The notes under the pieces were generated by a model. It searched no databases. It worked only from the letters and a program-made list of their open reading frames with translations, and was not told where the DNA came from. From assembly GCF_014205295.1 (NCBI RefSeq), contig NZ_JACHNF010000001.1:6510001-6574000 (forward strand): a stretch of 64,000 bases of DNA, given 5' to 3'. Below are positions 7,544-16,396 of this stretch, piece by piece. Every line of letters begins with the position of its first letter. The stretch's first letter is position 1. The translations under genes were made by a program, and so were the position numbers. Source of the stretch: Kribbella solani. Its GTDB lineage: Bacteria; Actinomycetota; Actinomycetes; Propionibacteriales; Kribbellaceae.

Positions 7544-8880
7544 TGACCACTACAGACCCGTACGCGACCACTCGGGACACCACCGAGGGCAAGGTCTTCA
7601 CCGTCACCGGTCAGGACTGGGACTCGGTCGTCTCCGGCCTCGGCGAGGAGCCGGAAGAGCGCGTCGTCGTCAACATGGGCCCGCAGCACCCGTCCACGCA
7701 CGGCGTGCTCCGGCTGATTCTCGAGCTCGACGGTGAGAACGTGACCGAGGCCCGCTGTGGCATCGGCTACCTGCACACCGGCATCGAGAAGAACATGGAG
7801 TTCCGCTCCTGGACGCAGGGCGTCACCTTCGTCACCCGGATGGACTACCTGTCGCCGTTCTACAACGAGGCGGCGTACTGCCTCGCGGTGGAGAAGCTGC
7901 TCGGGATCGAGGAGCAGATCCCGGCGAAGGCCAACGTGATGCGGGTGCTCCTGATGGAGCTCAACCGGATCAGCAGCCACCTGGTCTGTATCGCCACCGG
8001 CGGTATGGAGATCGGCGCGCTGACGGTGATGACGATCGGCTTCCGTGAGCGGGAGATGACGCTCGACCTGTTCGAGCTGATCACCGGCCTGCGGATGAAC
8101 CACGCGTTCATCCGGCCGGGCGGCGTCGCCCAGGACCTGCCGCCGGGCGCGCTGGACAAGATCCGCGAGTACATCACCTGGATGAACAAGCACCTCCCCG
8201 AGTACGCGGAGCTGTGCAACGCGAACCCGATCTTCAAGGCCCGGCTGGGCAACGTCGGCTACCTGGACCTGGCCGGCTGCATGGCGCTCGGGATCTCCGG
8301 GCCGACGGTGCGCTCGACCGGGTACGCGCTGGACCTGCGCAAGTCCCAGCCGTACTGCGGCTACGAGACGTACGACTTCGACGTACCGACCTGGGACAGC
8401 TCGGACTCGTACGGACGGTTCCGGGTCCGGCTGCAGGAGATGCACGAGTCGCTGAAGATCGTCGAGCAGTGCGCCGACCGGCTGGAGAAGATGGACGGCG
8501 AGCCGGTGATGGTGGCCGACAAGAAGATCGGCTGGCCGAGCCAGCTGGCGGTCGGCTCCGACGGGATGGGCAACTCGCTCGACCACATCAAGCACATCAT
8601 GGGCGAGTCGATGGAAGCGCTGATCCATCACTTCAAGCTGGTCACCGAGGGCTTCCGGGTCCCGGCCGGCCAGGCGTACGTGGCGATCGAGTCGCCGCGC
8701 GGTGAACTCGGCGCGCACGTCGTCTCCGACGGCGGCACCAAGCCGTACCGGGTGCACTTCCGTGACCCGTCCTTCGCAAACCTGCAGGCGATGCCGATCA
8801 TGTGCGAGGGCGGCCAGGTCGCCGACGTGATCGTCGCCGTCGCCAGCCTTGACCCGGTGATGGGTGGAGTGGACCGCTAA
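7543..8880 (+). CDS. nuoD: NADH-quinone oxidoreductase subunit D
   Basis: A 445-residue 49-kDa-type subunit that forms the quinone-binding pocket with NuoB. Seen: MGPQHPSTHGVLRL (conserved His in the quinone loop), GYLHTGIEKNME and the C-terminal RDPSFANLQAMP...GGQVADVI region with Asp near the end. Its length is normal for the family. The ATG overlaps the nuoC stop, and nuoE follows with no gap. Confidence 0.95.
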   Translation: MTTTDPYATTRDTTEGKVFTVTGQDWDSVVSGLGEEPEERVVVNMGPQHPSTHGVLRLILELDGENVTEARCGIGYLHTGIEKNMEFRSWTQGVTFVTRMDYLSPFYNEAAYCLAVEKLLGIEEQIPAKANVMRVLLMELNRISSHLVCIATGGMEIGALTVMTIGFREREMTLDLFELITGLRMNHAFIRPGGVAQDLPPGALDKIREYITWMNKHLPEYAELCNANPIFKARLGNVGYLDLAGCMALGISGPTVRSTGYALDLRKSQPYCGYETYDFDVPTWDSSDSYGRFRVRLQEMHESLKIVEQCADRLEKMDGEPVMVADKKIGWPSQLAVGSDGMGNSLDHIKHIMGESMEALIHHFKLVTEGFRVPAGQAYVAIESPRGELGAHVVSDGGTKPYRVHFRDPSFANLQAMPIMCEGGQVADVIVAVASLDPVMGGVDR

Positions 8881-9600
8881 ATGGCCGAGAACCACACGAC
8901 GAACAGCGAGACGACGGTGCCGTACAGCACCGGCGACTCGAAGATCACCGACACCACCGTCGCCGAGCTGCGCGAGATCGCGGCCCGGTACCCGGAGGCG
9001 CGGTCCGCGCTGCTGCCGATGCTGCACCTGGTGCAGTCGGTCGAGGGCCGGATCACCCCCGAGGGCATCGAGGTGTGCGCCGAGCTGCTCGGGCAGACCG
9101 GTGCCGAGGTGTCGGCGGTGGCCACGTTCTACACGATGTACAAGCGCCGTCCGGTCGGCGAGTACCACGTCGGCGTCTGCACCAACACGCTCTGCGCGGT
9201 GATGGGCGGCGACCTGATCTTCGACCGGCTGAAGCAGCACCTGGACGTCGGCAACGACGAGACCACCGAGGACGGCAAGATCACCCTCGAGCACCTCGAG
9301 TGCAACGCCGCCTGCGACTACGCGCCGGTGATGATGGTGAACTGGGAGTTCTTCGACGACATGACGCCGGAGAGCGCCACCCAGCTGGTCGACGACCTGC
9401 GCGACGGTACCGAGGTGAAGTCGCCGCGCGGCGCCACCATCTGCACCTGGCGCGAGGCCGAGCGGGTGCTGGCCGGTTTCCCGGACGGCCGCGCCGACGA
9501 GGGCCCGACCGGCGGCAAGGCCACGCTGGCCGGCCTGCGCCTGGCCCGCGAGCGCAACTGGTCGGCCCCTGACAGCTCTGCGACCCCGAAGGAGGGCTGA
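8881..9600 (+). CDS. nuoE: NADH-quinone oxidoreductase subunit E
   Basis: A 239-residue thioredoxin-like [2Fe-2S] subunit of the NADH dehydrogenase module. The four ligands are in VCTNTLCAV and LECNAACDYAP, the normal C-x4-C ... C-x3-C pattern. The C-terminal ~60 residues are a polar extension. It starts immediately after the nuoD stop and lies 3 nt before nuoF. Confidence 0.94.
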   Translation: MAENHTTNSETTVPYSTGDSKITDTTVAELREIAARYPEARSALLPMLHLVQSVEGRITPEGIEVCAELLGQTGAEVSAVATFYTMYKRRPVGEYHVGVCTNTLCAVMGGDLIFDRLKQHLDVGNDETTEDGKITLEHLECNAACDYAPVMMVNWEFFDDMTPESATQLVDDLRDGTEVKSPRGATICTWREAERVLAGFPDGRADEGPTGGKATLAGLRLARERNWSAPDSSATPKEG

Positions 9601-9603
9601 GGC

Positions 9604-10914
9604 GTGACCGACGTGCTGACCCCGGTGCTGTCCGACAACTGGGACCAGATCAACGCCTGGCAGCTGGCCTCGTACCAGCGGTCCGGCGGGTACGACGCGC
9701 TCCGCAAGGCGCTCGCGATGCAGCCGGCCGACGTGGTTGCCACGGTCAAGGACTCCGGTCTGCGCGGCCGTGGTGGCGCCGGCTTCCCGACCGGGATGAA
9801 GTGGTCGTTCATCCCGCAGGACAACCCGAAGCCGAAGTACCTGGTGGTGAACGCCGACGAGTCCGAGCCGGGTACCTGCAAGGACATCCCGCTGATGATG
9901 GCCTCGCCGCACACGCTGGTCGAGGGCGTCATCATCGCCTCGTACGCGATCCGCGCGTCGGCCGCGTTCATCTACGTCCGCGGTGAGGTACTGCACGTGA
10001 TCCGCCGGCTGCAGCAGGCGGTCCAGGAAGCCAAGGACGCCGGCTACATCGGTACGAACATCCTCGGCAGCGGCTACGACCTGGACGTGATCGTGCACGC
10101 CGGCGCCGGCGCGTACATCTGCGGCGAGGAAACGGCGCTGCTGGACTCGCTGGAAGGCCGTCGCGGTCAACCCCGGCTGCGTCCCCCCTTCCCGGCCGTG
10201 GCCGGTCTGTACGGTTGCCCCACTGTCATCAACAACGTCGAGTCGATCGCATCCGTTCCCGTCATCATCAAGAACGGCGCGGACTGGTTCTCCTCGATGG
10301 GCACCGAGAAGTCCAAGGGCATGACGCTGTACTCGCTGTCCGGCCACGTCACCCGCCCAGGTCAGTACGAGGCGCCGCTCGGCATCACGCTGCGCCAGCT
10401 GCTCGACCTGGCCGGTGGTGTCCGCGCAGGGCACCAGCTGAAGTTCTGGACACCGGGTGGTTCGTCCACGCCGCTGCTGACGGCCGAGCACCTGGACGTA
10501 CCGCTGGACTACGAGGGCGTCGGCTCGGTCGGGTCCATGCTCGGTACCAAGGCGCTGCAGATCTTCGACGACTCGGTGTGCGTGGTGCGGTCCGTACTGC
10601 GCTGGACCGAGTTCTACAAGCACGAGTCCTGCGGCAAGTGCACCCCGTGCCGCGAGGGCACCTGGTGGCTGGTGCAGATCCTCGAGCGGCTGGAGCAGGG
10701 CAAGGGGTCCGAGGAGGACCTGGAGACGCTGCTCGACCTGTCCGAGAACATCCTCGGCCGGTCGTTCTGTGCGCTCGGCGACGGCGCGACCGCGCCGATC
10801 ACCAGCTCGATCCAGCACTTCAAGGACGAGTACCTGGCGCACTTCGAGCACGGCGGCTGCCCGTTCGACCCGATGGCAAGCACTGTCTTCGCGACTGCTG
10901 GAGCTAGCGCATGA
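9604..10914 (+). CDS. nuoF: NADH-quinone oxidoreductase subunit F
   Basis: A 436-residue subunit that binds NADH, FMN and the N3 [4Fe-4S] cluster. Seen: the glycine-rich NADH site GLRGRGGAGFPTGMKW, the FMN region YICGEETALLDSLEGRRG, and the cluster motif ESCGKCTPCREGT with the fourth Cys in SFCALGDGA. The start is GTG. The stop overlaps the nuoG ATG by 4 nt (ATGA). Confidence 0.95.
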   Translation: MTDVLTPVLSDNWDQINAWQLASYQRSGGYDALRKALAMQPADVVATVKDSGLRGRGGAGFPTGMKWSFIPQDNPKPKYLVVNADESEPGTCKDIPLMMASPHTLVEGVIIASYAIRASAAFIYVRGEVLHVIRRLQQAVQEAKDAGYIGTNILGSGYDLDVIVHAGAGAYICGEETALLDSLEGRRGQPRLRPPFPAVAGLYGCPTVINNVESIASVPVIIKNGADWFSSMGTEKSKGMTLYSLSGHVTRPGQYEAPLGITLRQLLDLAGGVRAGHQLKFWTPGGSSTPLLTAEHLDVPLDYEGVGSVGSMLGTKALQIFDDSVCVVRSVLRWTEFYKHESCGKCTPCREGTWWLVQILERLEQGKGSEEDLETLLDLSENILGRSFCALGDGATAPITSSIQHFKDEYLAHFEHGGCPFDPMASTVFATAGASA

Positions 10915-13349
10915 CGATCCAAGCCAACCCGCCGGCCGGCGCCGAGGTGGAGCGGACCGACCTGGTCACCGTCACCATCGACGGCATCGAGGTGAAGGTT
11001 CCGAAGAACAGCCTGGCGATCCGGGCCGCCGAGCAGATCGGGATCCAGATCCCGCGGTTCTGCGACCACCCGCTGCTCGACCCGGTCGGTGCCTGCCGGC
11101 AGTGCCTGGTCGAGGTGCCCGACGCCGGCAACGGCCGCGGCATGCCGAAGCCGCAGGCGTCCTGCACGCTGACCGTCGCCGACGGCATGGTGATCAAGAC
11201 CCAGGTCAGCTCGCCGGTGGCCGAGAAGGCCCAGCACGGGAACATGGAGTTCCTGCTGATCAACCACCCGCTGGACTGCCCGGTCTGCGACAAGGGCGGC
11301 GAGTGCCCGCTGCAGAACCAGGCGATGACCAACGGTGGCGGTGAGTCCCGGTTCGCCGAGACCCACGGCGTGAAGCGGACCTACCCGAAGCCGATCAACA
11401 TCTCGGCCGAGGTACTGCTGGACCGGGAGCGCTGCATCCTGTGCGCGCGCTGCACCCGGTTCTCCGAACAGATCGCCGGTGACCCGTTCATCGCGCTGAT
11501 CGAGCGCGGCGCGCTGCAGCAGGTCGGCATCTACGAGAAGGAGCCGTTCGAGAGCTACTTCTCCGGGAACACCATCCAGATCTGCCCGGTCGGCGCGCTC
11601 ACCAGCGCGGCGTACCGGTTCCGTTCCCGGCCGTTCGACCTGGTGTCGGTGCCGTCGGTGGCGGAGCACGACTCGTCCGGCGCGGCGATCCGGATCGACT
11701 ACCGGCGCGGCAAGGTGATGCGCCGGCTGTCCGGTGACGACCCGCAGGTGAACGAGGAGTGGATCTCGGACAAGGACCGGTTCGCGTTCCAGTACGCGAC
11801 CACCGGTGACCGGCTGACCCACCCGATGATCCGCGAGGACGGCGAGCTGCGGCCGGCGTCCTGGCCGGAGGCGATCTCGTTCGCGGGCGCCAAGCTGGCG
11901 GCGGCGCGCGGGAACGCGGGCGTCCTGACCGGTGGCCGGCTGACGCTCGAGGACGCGTACGCGTACTCGAAGTTCGCGCGGGTCGCGCTGGGCAGCAACG
12001 ACATCGACTTCCGGGCCCGGCCGCACTCCGCGGAGGAGGCGGACTTCCTCGCCGCCGCGGTCGCCGGTACCGGCCTGGGTACGACGTTCGCCGACCTGGA
12101 GAAGGCCGGCAGCGTGCTGTTCGCCGGATTCGAGCCGGAGGAAGAGGCGCCGTCGGTGTTCCTGCGCGTCCGCAAGGGCGTCAAGACCCACGGCACCAAG
12201 GTGTTCACTCTCGCGGCGTACGGATCGCGCGGTATCGAGAAGCTGGACGGCGTGGTCGTACCGGCGTCGCCGGGCACCGAGGCCGCCGTCCTGGCCGACC
12301 TGGCCAACACCGGTGAGGCCGGGGCCGCGGCCCGGGCCGCGCTCGGTCCGGACTCGATCATCATCGTCGGCGAGCGGCTGGCGAGCGTACCGGGCGGGTA
12401 CTCGACCGCGTTGCGGCTGGCGCTGGACACCGGCGCGCAGCTGGCCTGGATTCCGCGCCGCGCGGGTGACCGGGCCGCGCTCGAGGCCGGCTGCCTGCCG
12501 GGCCTGCTGCCCGGTGGCCGGCTGGTCAGCGACCCGCAGGCGCGGGTCGACCTGCAGGCTGCCTGGGGTGTCGAGCACCTGCCGGCCGAGACCGGCAAGG
12601 ACCTGACCGGGATCCTCGCGAATGCCGGCGGGCTCGGCGCGCTGGTGGTCGCGGGCGTCGAGATCGACGACCTGCCGGACCCGGCCGCGGCGCTGGCCGC
12701 GCTCGAGGCCGCGCCGTTCGTGGTCAGCTTCGAGGTCCGCAACTCGCAGGTGACCGAGTTCGCCGATGTCGTCTTCCCGGTGGTTCCGCCGGTGGAGAAG
12801 TCCGGCACGTTCGTGAACTGGGAGGGCCGCGAGCGGCCGTTCCCGGTGGTGCTCAAGCAGCCGGCCGCGATGCCGGACGTCCGCGCGCTGGCCGCGCTGG
12901 CGCAGGAGATGGGTACCCCGCTCGGGTTCGCAACGCCGGAGGGTGCCAAGCGGGAGCTGGACGAGCTCGGCCGCTGGGACGGCGACCGCGCGCAGGAGCC
13001 GGGATACCACCCGGCACCGCCGCTCGGGACGTTCGACTCGACCCGGCTGGCGACCTGGCGGATGCTGATCGACGACAGCCGCGCCTGCGACGGTGAGCCG
13101 CACCTGACCGCGACCGCGCGGACGCCGGTGGCCCGGATCTCCCGCACCACCGCGCACCGGATCGGCGTCGCCGACTCCGACGAGCTGGTGGTGAGCACCG
13201 ACGCCGGGTCCGTCCGGCTGCCGGTGCTGATCACCCCGATGACCGACAACGTGGTCTGGCTGCCGACCAACTCGGCCGACTCCCACGTCCGCCGGTCGCT
13301 GCACGCAGACCATGGCTCGATCGTGACGATCGCCGGAGGGAACGCATGA
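10911..13349 (+). CDS. nuoG: NADH-quinone oxidoreductase subunit G
   Basis: An 812-residue iron-sulfur subunit. The N-terminal [2Fe-2S] ligands (CDHPLLDPVGACRQC and Cys85), the N5-type site (HPLDCPVCDKGGEC) and the ferredoxin-like pair (RCILCARC, QICPVGAL) are all present. At the next position, where E. coli and Thermus NuoG hold the optional N7 cluster (C-x2-C-x3-C-x27-C), residues 251, 254, 258 and 286 here are Ala, Asp, Ala and Ser, so N7 is absent. A molybdopterin-oxidoreductase-like domain follows. The stop overlaps a second micro-ORF (ATGA). Confidence 0.93.
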   Translation: MTIQANPPAGAEVERTDLVTVTIDGIEVKVPKNSLAIRAAEQIGIQIPRFCDHPLLDPVGACRQCLVEVPDAGNGRGMPKPQASCTLTVADGMVIKTQVSSPVAEKAQHGNMEFLLINHPLDCPVCDKGGECPLQNQAMTNGGGESRFAETHGVKRTYPKPINISAEVLLDRERCILCARCTRFSEQIAGDPFIALIERGALQQVGIYEKEPFESYFSGNTIQICPVGALTSAAYRFRSRPFDLVSVPSVAEHDSSGAAIRIDYRRGKVMRRLSGDDPQVNEEWISDKDRFAFQYATTGDRLTHPMIREDGELRPASWPEAISFAGAKLAAARGNAGVLTGGRLTLEDAYAYSKFARVALGSNDIDFRARPHSAEEADFLAAAVAGTGLGTTFADLEKAGSVLFAGFEPEEEAPSVFLRVRKGVKTHGTKVFTLAAYGSRGIEKLDGVVVPASPGTEAAVLADLANTGEAGAAARAALGPDSIIIVGERLASVPGGYSTALRLALDTGAQLAWIPRRAGDRAALEAGCLPGLLPGGRLVSDPQARVDLQAAWGVEHLPAETGKDLTGILANAGGLGALVVAGVEIDDLPDPAAALAALEAAPFVVSFEVRNSQVTEFADVVFPVVPPVEKSGTFVNWEGRERPFPVVLKQPAAMPDVRALAALAQEMGTPLGFATPEGAKRELDELGRWDGDRAQEPGYHPAPPLGTFDSTRLATWRMLIDDSRACDGEPHLTATARTPVARISRTTAHRIGVADSDELVVSTDAGSVRLPVLITPMTDNVVWLPTNSADSHVRRSLHADHGSIVTIAGGNA

Positions 13350-13429
13350 ACGAGCGCAGCGAGTTCATCATCAAGCACAGTGCGGTTCGTGCCTCATCGG
13401 CGCCCGGAGCGAAGCGAGGACGTCGATGA
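13346..13429 (+). CDS. Micro-ORF 2 (27 aa) coupling nuoG to nuoH
   Basis: An ATG-initiated 27-codon frame overlapping the nuoG stop (ATGA) and ending in a TGA that overlaps the nuoH ATG (ATGA). The product begins MNERSE and ends AKRGRR, matching the ends of the micro-ORF between nuoB and nuoC, while the middle is unrelated. The DNA carries GAGCGCAGCGAG at the start and GAGCGAAGCGAGG at the end; the latter supplies the ribosome-binding sequence for nuoH. It is probably the same short repeat element inserted twice. Confidence 0.4.
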   Translation: MNERSEFIIKHSAVRASSAPGAKRGRR

Positions 13430-14751
13430 GCTACCCGCTTGCGGTGCCGGATGCCGGAGTTGGGCACGATCCTTGGTGGGTCATTCTCATCAAGGTGCTG
13501 TTCATCTTCGTCTTCCTGGTGGTGCTGACGCTCTTCAACATCTGGTGGGAACGCCGGGTCGTGGCGCGGATGCAGCACCGGATCGGCCCGAACGTGCACG
13601 GCCCGGCGGGCCTCCTGCAGTCGCTGGCCGACGGCGTCAAGCTGATGCTGAAGGAAGACCTGATGCCGAAGGGCGTCGACCGGTTCGTCTTCGTGCTGGC
13701 TCCGGCCATCGTCGCGATCCCGGCCTTCCTCACCTTCGCGGTGATCCCGTTCGGGCCGACCGTGAAGATCCCGTTCACCGACACGTACACCCGGTTGCAG
13801 CTCACCGACCTGCCGGTCTCGGTGCTGTACGTGATGGCGATCGCCTCGATCGGCATCTACGGCATCGTGCTCGGCGGCTGGTCCTCGAACTCGACCTACT
13901 CGCTGCTCGGTGGACTCCGGTCCAGCGCGCAGATGATCTCGTACGAGGTCGCGATGGGCCTGGCGCTGGTGACGGTGTTCCTGTTCGCCGGCTCGATGTC
14001 CACCTCGGAGATCGTGGCCGCGCAGTCGCACCAGACCGTGCACTGGTTCGGGGCGTCGATCCCGCTACCGGGCTGGTACGCGTTCCTGCTCTTCCCGTCG
14101 TTCGTGATCTACGTGATCTCGATGATCGGCGAGACGAACCGGGCACCGTTCGACCTGCCCGAGGCCGAGGGCGAACTGGTCGCGGGCTTCCTGACCGAGT
14201 ACTCCTCGATCAAGTACGCGATGTTCTTCCTGGCCGAGTACATCAACATGGCGACCGTGTCCGCGCTGGCCACCACGCTGTTCCTGGGTGGCTGGCGGGC
14301 CCCGTGGCCGATCTCGATCTGGGACGGCGCGAACTCCGGGTACTGGCCGGTGCTGTGGTTCATGGGCAAGATGATGTGCTTCATCTTCTTCTACATCTGG
14401 CTGCGCGGAACGCTGCCGCGACTGCGCTACGACCAGTTCATGAAGCTCGGCTGGAAGATCCTGATCCCGGTCTCGCTGGTCTGGATCCTGCTGGTCGCGA
14501 CCGTGCGCGCGGTCGGCCGGGAGACCAACTTCAGCCGGACCACGCTGCTGGTCGCGGCCGCGGTGGTGCTGGTCCTCGCGGTGATCAGCATGTTCGTCCC
14601 GCAGAAGCCGAAGCCGGAGCAGCCGACCGAGGCGGACCGCGCGAAGGACTTCGACGCGTTCGCCGGCGGGTTCCCGGTGCCACCGCCGCTCCCCAATGCT
14701 GGCAGGGGTCAACAGTCCGAGCCGACATCGAAGGCAGGCAGTCGTGGCTAG
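13426..14751 (+). CDS. nuoH: NADH-quinone oxidoreductase subunit H
   Basis: A 441-residue membrane subunit linking the quinone pocket to the proton-pumping arm, with about eight TM helices. Seen: WWERRVVARMQHRIGPN near the N-terminus, and the charged loop MIGETNRAPFDLPEAEGEL, which is diagnostic of NuoH. The C-terminal ~60 residues are a hydrophilic extension rich in Pro and Glu. The start overlaps the stop of micro-ORF 2. The stop lies inside the first codons of nuoI. Confidence 0.94.
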   Translation: MSYPLAVPDAGVGHDPWWVILIKVLFIFVFLVVLTLFNIWWERRVVARMQHRIGPNVHGPAGLLQSLADGVKLMLKEDLMPKGVDRFVFVLAPAIVAIPAFLTFAVIPFGPTVKIPFTDTYTRLQLTDLPVSVLYVMAIASIGIYGIVLGGWSSNSTYSLLGGLRSSAQMISYEVAMGLALVTVFLFAGSMSTSEIVAAQSHQTVHWFGASIPLPGWYAFLLFPSFVIYVISMIGETNRAPFDLPEAEGELVAGFLTEYSSIKYAMFFLAEYINMATVSALATTLFLGGWRAPWPISIWDGANSGYWPVLWFMGKMMCFIFFYIWLRGTLPRLRYDQFMKLGWKILIPVSLVWILLVATVRAVGRETNFSRTTLLVAAAVVLVLAVISMFVPQKPKPEQPTEADRAKDFDAFAGGFPVPPPLPNAGRGQQSEPTSKAGSRG

Positions 14752-15292
14752 TGTCAAAGAGTCCCTCTGGGATCCGGTCGCCGGGTTCGGGGTCACCTTC
14801 CGGACGATGTTCCGCAAGGTGTTCACCGAGCAGTACCCGTTCGAGAAGAAGCCGACCGCGCCACGGTTCCACGGCCGGCACCAGCTGAACCGCTGGCCGG
14901 ACGGGCTGGAGAAGTGCGTCGGCTGTGAGCTGTGCGCGTGGGCCTGCCCCGCGGACGCGATCTACGTCGAAGGCGCCGACAACACCGAGGGCGGCCGGTT
15001 CTCGCCGGGCGAGCGGTACGGGCGCGTGTACCAGATCAACTACCTGCGCTGCATCCTCTGCGGTCTGTGCATCGAGGCCTGCCCGACCCGGGCGCTCACG
15101 ATGACCAACGAGTACGAGCTGGCCGACACCAGCCGCGAGTCCCTCATCTACGAGAAGAAGGACCTGCTGGCGCCGATGCTCCCGGGCATGCAGGAGCCGC
15201 CGCACGACATGCAGCTGGGCAAGACCGAGAAGGACTACTACCTCGGCCTCACCGGCGCTGCTGTGCAGGCCGAAGGGAGTGACACCAAATGA
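14744..15292 (+). CDS. nuoI: NADH-quinone oxidoreductase subunit I
   Basis: A 182-residue subunit carrying clusters N6a and N6b. The two [4Fe-4S] motifs are intact: CVGCELCAWACP and CILCGLCIEACP. I chose the GTG at 14744 (reading MASVKESLWDP), which has AGGCAG upstream and overlaps the nuoH stop by 8 nt. A more upstream in-frame ATG would run into nuoH and add an unconserved tail. The stop overlaps the nuoJ start by 4 nt. Confidence 0.93.
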   Translation: MASVKESLWDPVAGFGVTFRTMFRKVFTEQYPFEKKPTAPRFHGRHQLNRWPDGLEKCVGCELCAWACPADAIYVEGADNTEGGRFSPGERYGRVYQINYLRCILCGLCIEACPTRALTMTNEYELADTSRESLIYEKKDLLAPMLPGMQEPPHDMQLGKTEKDYYLGLTGAAVQAEGSDTK

Positions 15293-16089
15293 TCGCCATG
15301 GTCACCGGCCCGCAGGTCGCGTTCTGGCTGCTCGCGCCGGTCATGATCCTGGCCGCGATCGGGATGGTGCTGGTCCGCAAGGCGGTGCACTCGGCCTTGC
15401 TGCTGGCGACCGTGATGATCTGCCTGGCGATCCAGTACGCGGCGCAGGACGCGCCGTTCCTGTTCGCGGTCCAGATCATCGTCTACACCGGCGCGATCCT
15501 GATGCTGTTCCTGTTCGTGCTGATGCTGGTCGGCGTCGACGCGTCCGACTCGCTGGTGGAGACGATCCGGGGTCAGCGGCTGCTGGCCGGGATCGCGTTC
15601 CTCGGCTTCGGCATCCTGCTGGTCGCGGCCATCGGCAGCGCGGCCTTCGGCAACCCGCTGGGGCTGGCCGACGCGCAGCCGGACGGTAACCCGAAGGCGA
15701 TCGCGGCGCTGCTGTTCGGCAAGTACGTCTGGGCCTTCGAGGTCACGTCGGCGCTGCTGATCACCGCGGCGATGGGCGCCATGATGCTGGCCCACCGTGA
15801 GCGGCTGACCAAGAAGCGGACCCAGCGCGACCACGCCGAGGAGCGGATTCGCAAGTACGCGGAGCAGGGTGTGCACCCGGGCCCGCTGCCGACCCCCGGC
15901 GTACTGGCCCGGCACAACGCCGTCGACACCCCGGCGCTGCTGCCGGACGGGTCGATCGCGCCGACCTCGGTTTCGCGGGTGCTGCAGGCACGTGGCACCG
16001 TGTTCCCCGAGGCGGACGAGCGCGCGGACGTCGACGAGGTCCGCAAGCTCGACGCGGGCGACGACTTCGACGAAGGAGAGAAGCGGTGA
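15289..16089 (+). CDS. nuoJ: NADH-quinone oxidoreductase subunit J
   Basis: A 266-residue membrane subunit (ND6-type). Five TM helices occupy about residues 1-165, with the family motif FAVQIIVYTGAILMLFLFVLM, where TM3 contains the pi-bulge region. The remaining ~100 residues form a long hydrophilic, charged C-terminal tail, longer than in E. coli NuoJ (about 184 aa) but typical of actinobacteria. The stop overlaps the nuoK start by 4 nt. Confidence 0.93.
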   Translation: MIAMVTGPQVAFWLLAPVMILAAIGMVLVRKAVHSALLLATVMICLAIQYAAQDAPFLFAVQIIVYTGAILMLFLFVLMLVGVDASDSLVETIRGQRLLAGIAFLGFGILLVAAIGSAAFGNPLGLADAQPDGNPKAIAALLFGKYVWAFEVTSALLITAAMGAMMLAHRERLTKKRTQRDHAEERIRKYAEQGVHPGPLPTPGVLARHNAVDTPALLPDGSIAPTSVSRVLQARGTVFPEADERADVDEVRKLDAGDDFDEGEKR

Positions 16090-16385
16090 CCACGGAGCCG
16101 TACATCGTGCTCGCGGCGATCCTGTTCAGTATCGGGGCGCTCGGCGTCCTCGTACGCCGGAACGCGATCGTCGTCTTCATGTGCGTCGAGCTGATGCTGA
16201 ACGCGACAAACCTCGCGTTCGTCAGTTTCGCCCGCCAGCACGGCAACCTCGACGGCCAGATCGCCGCCTTCTTCGTGATGGTGGTGGCCGCGGCCGAGGT
16301 GGTCATCGGCCTGGCCATCATCATGGCCATCTTCCGCACCCGTCGCTCGGCCTCGGTCGACGACGCCAACCTGCTCAAGTACTGA
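16086..16385 (+). CDS. nuoK: NADH-quinone oxidoreductase subunit K
   Basis: A 99-residue three-TM subunit (ND4L-type). The two membrane glutamates of the family are seen in MCVELMLNATNLAF and VVAAAEVVIGLAI. The start is GTG, overlapping the nuoJ stop. nuoL follows after 11 nt with a GAGGTAG ribosome-binding sequence. Confidence 0.94.
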   Translation: MTTEPYIVLAAILFSIGALGVLVRRNAIVVFMCVELMLNATNLAFVSFARQHGNLDGQIAAFFVMVVAAAEVVIGLAIIMAIFRTRRSASVDDANLLKY

Positions 16386-16396
16386 GGTAGCAACCG

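Noticed and set aside
7540..10851. An 1100-codon open frame on the minus strand across nuoD-nuoF, and similar ones at 10614-13313, 15761-17878, 19359-21425 and 21898-24882
   Set aside because: They lie antisense to genes with clear family motifs, are rich in Arg, His, Val and Gln, show no domain, and arise from extreme third-position GC bias.
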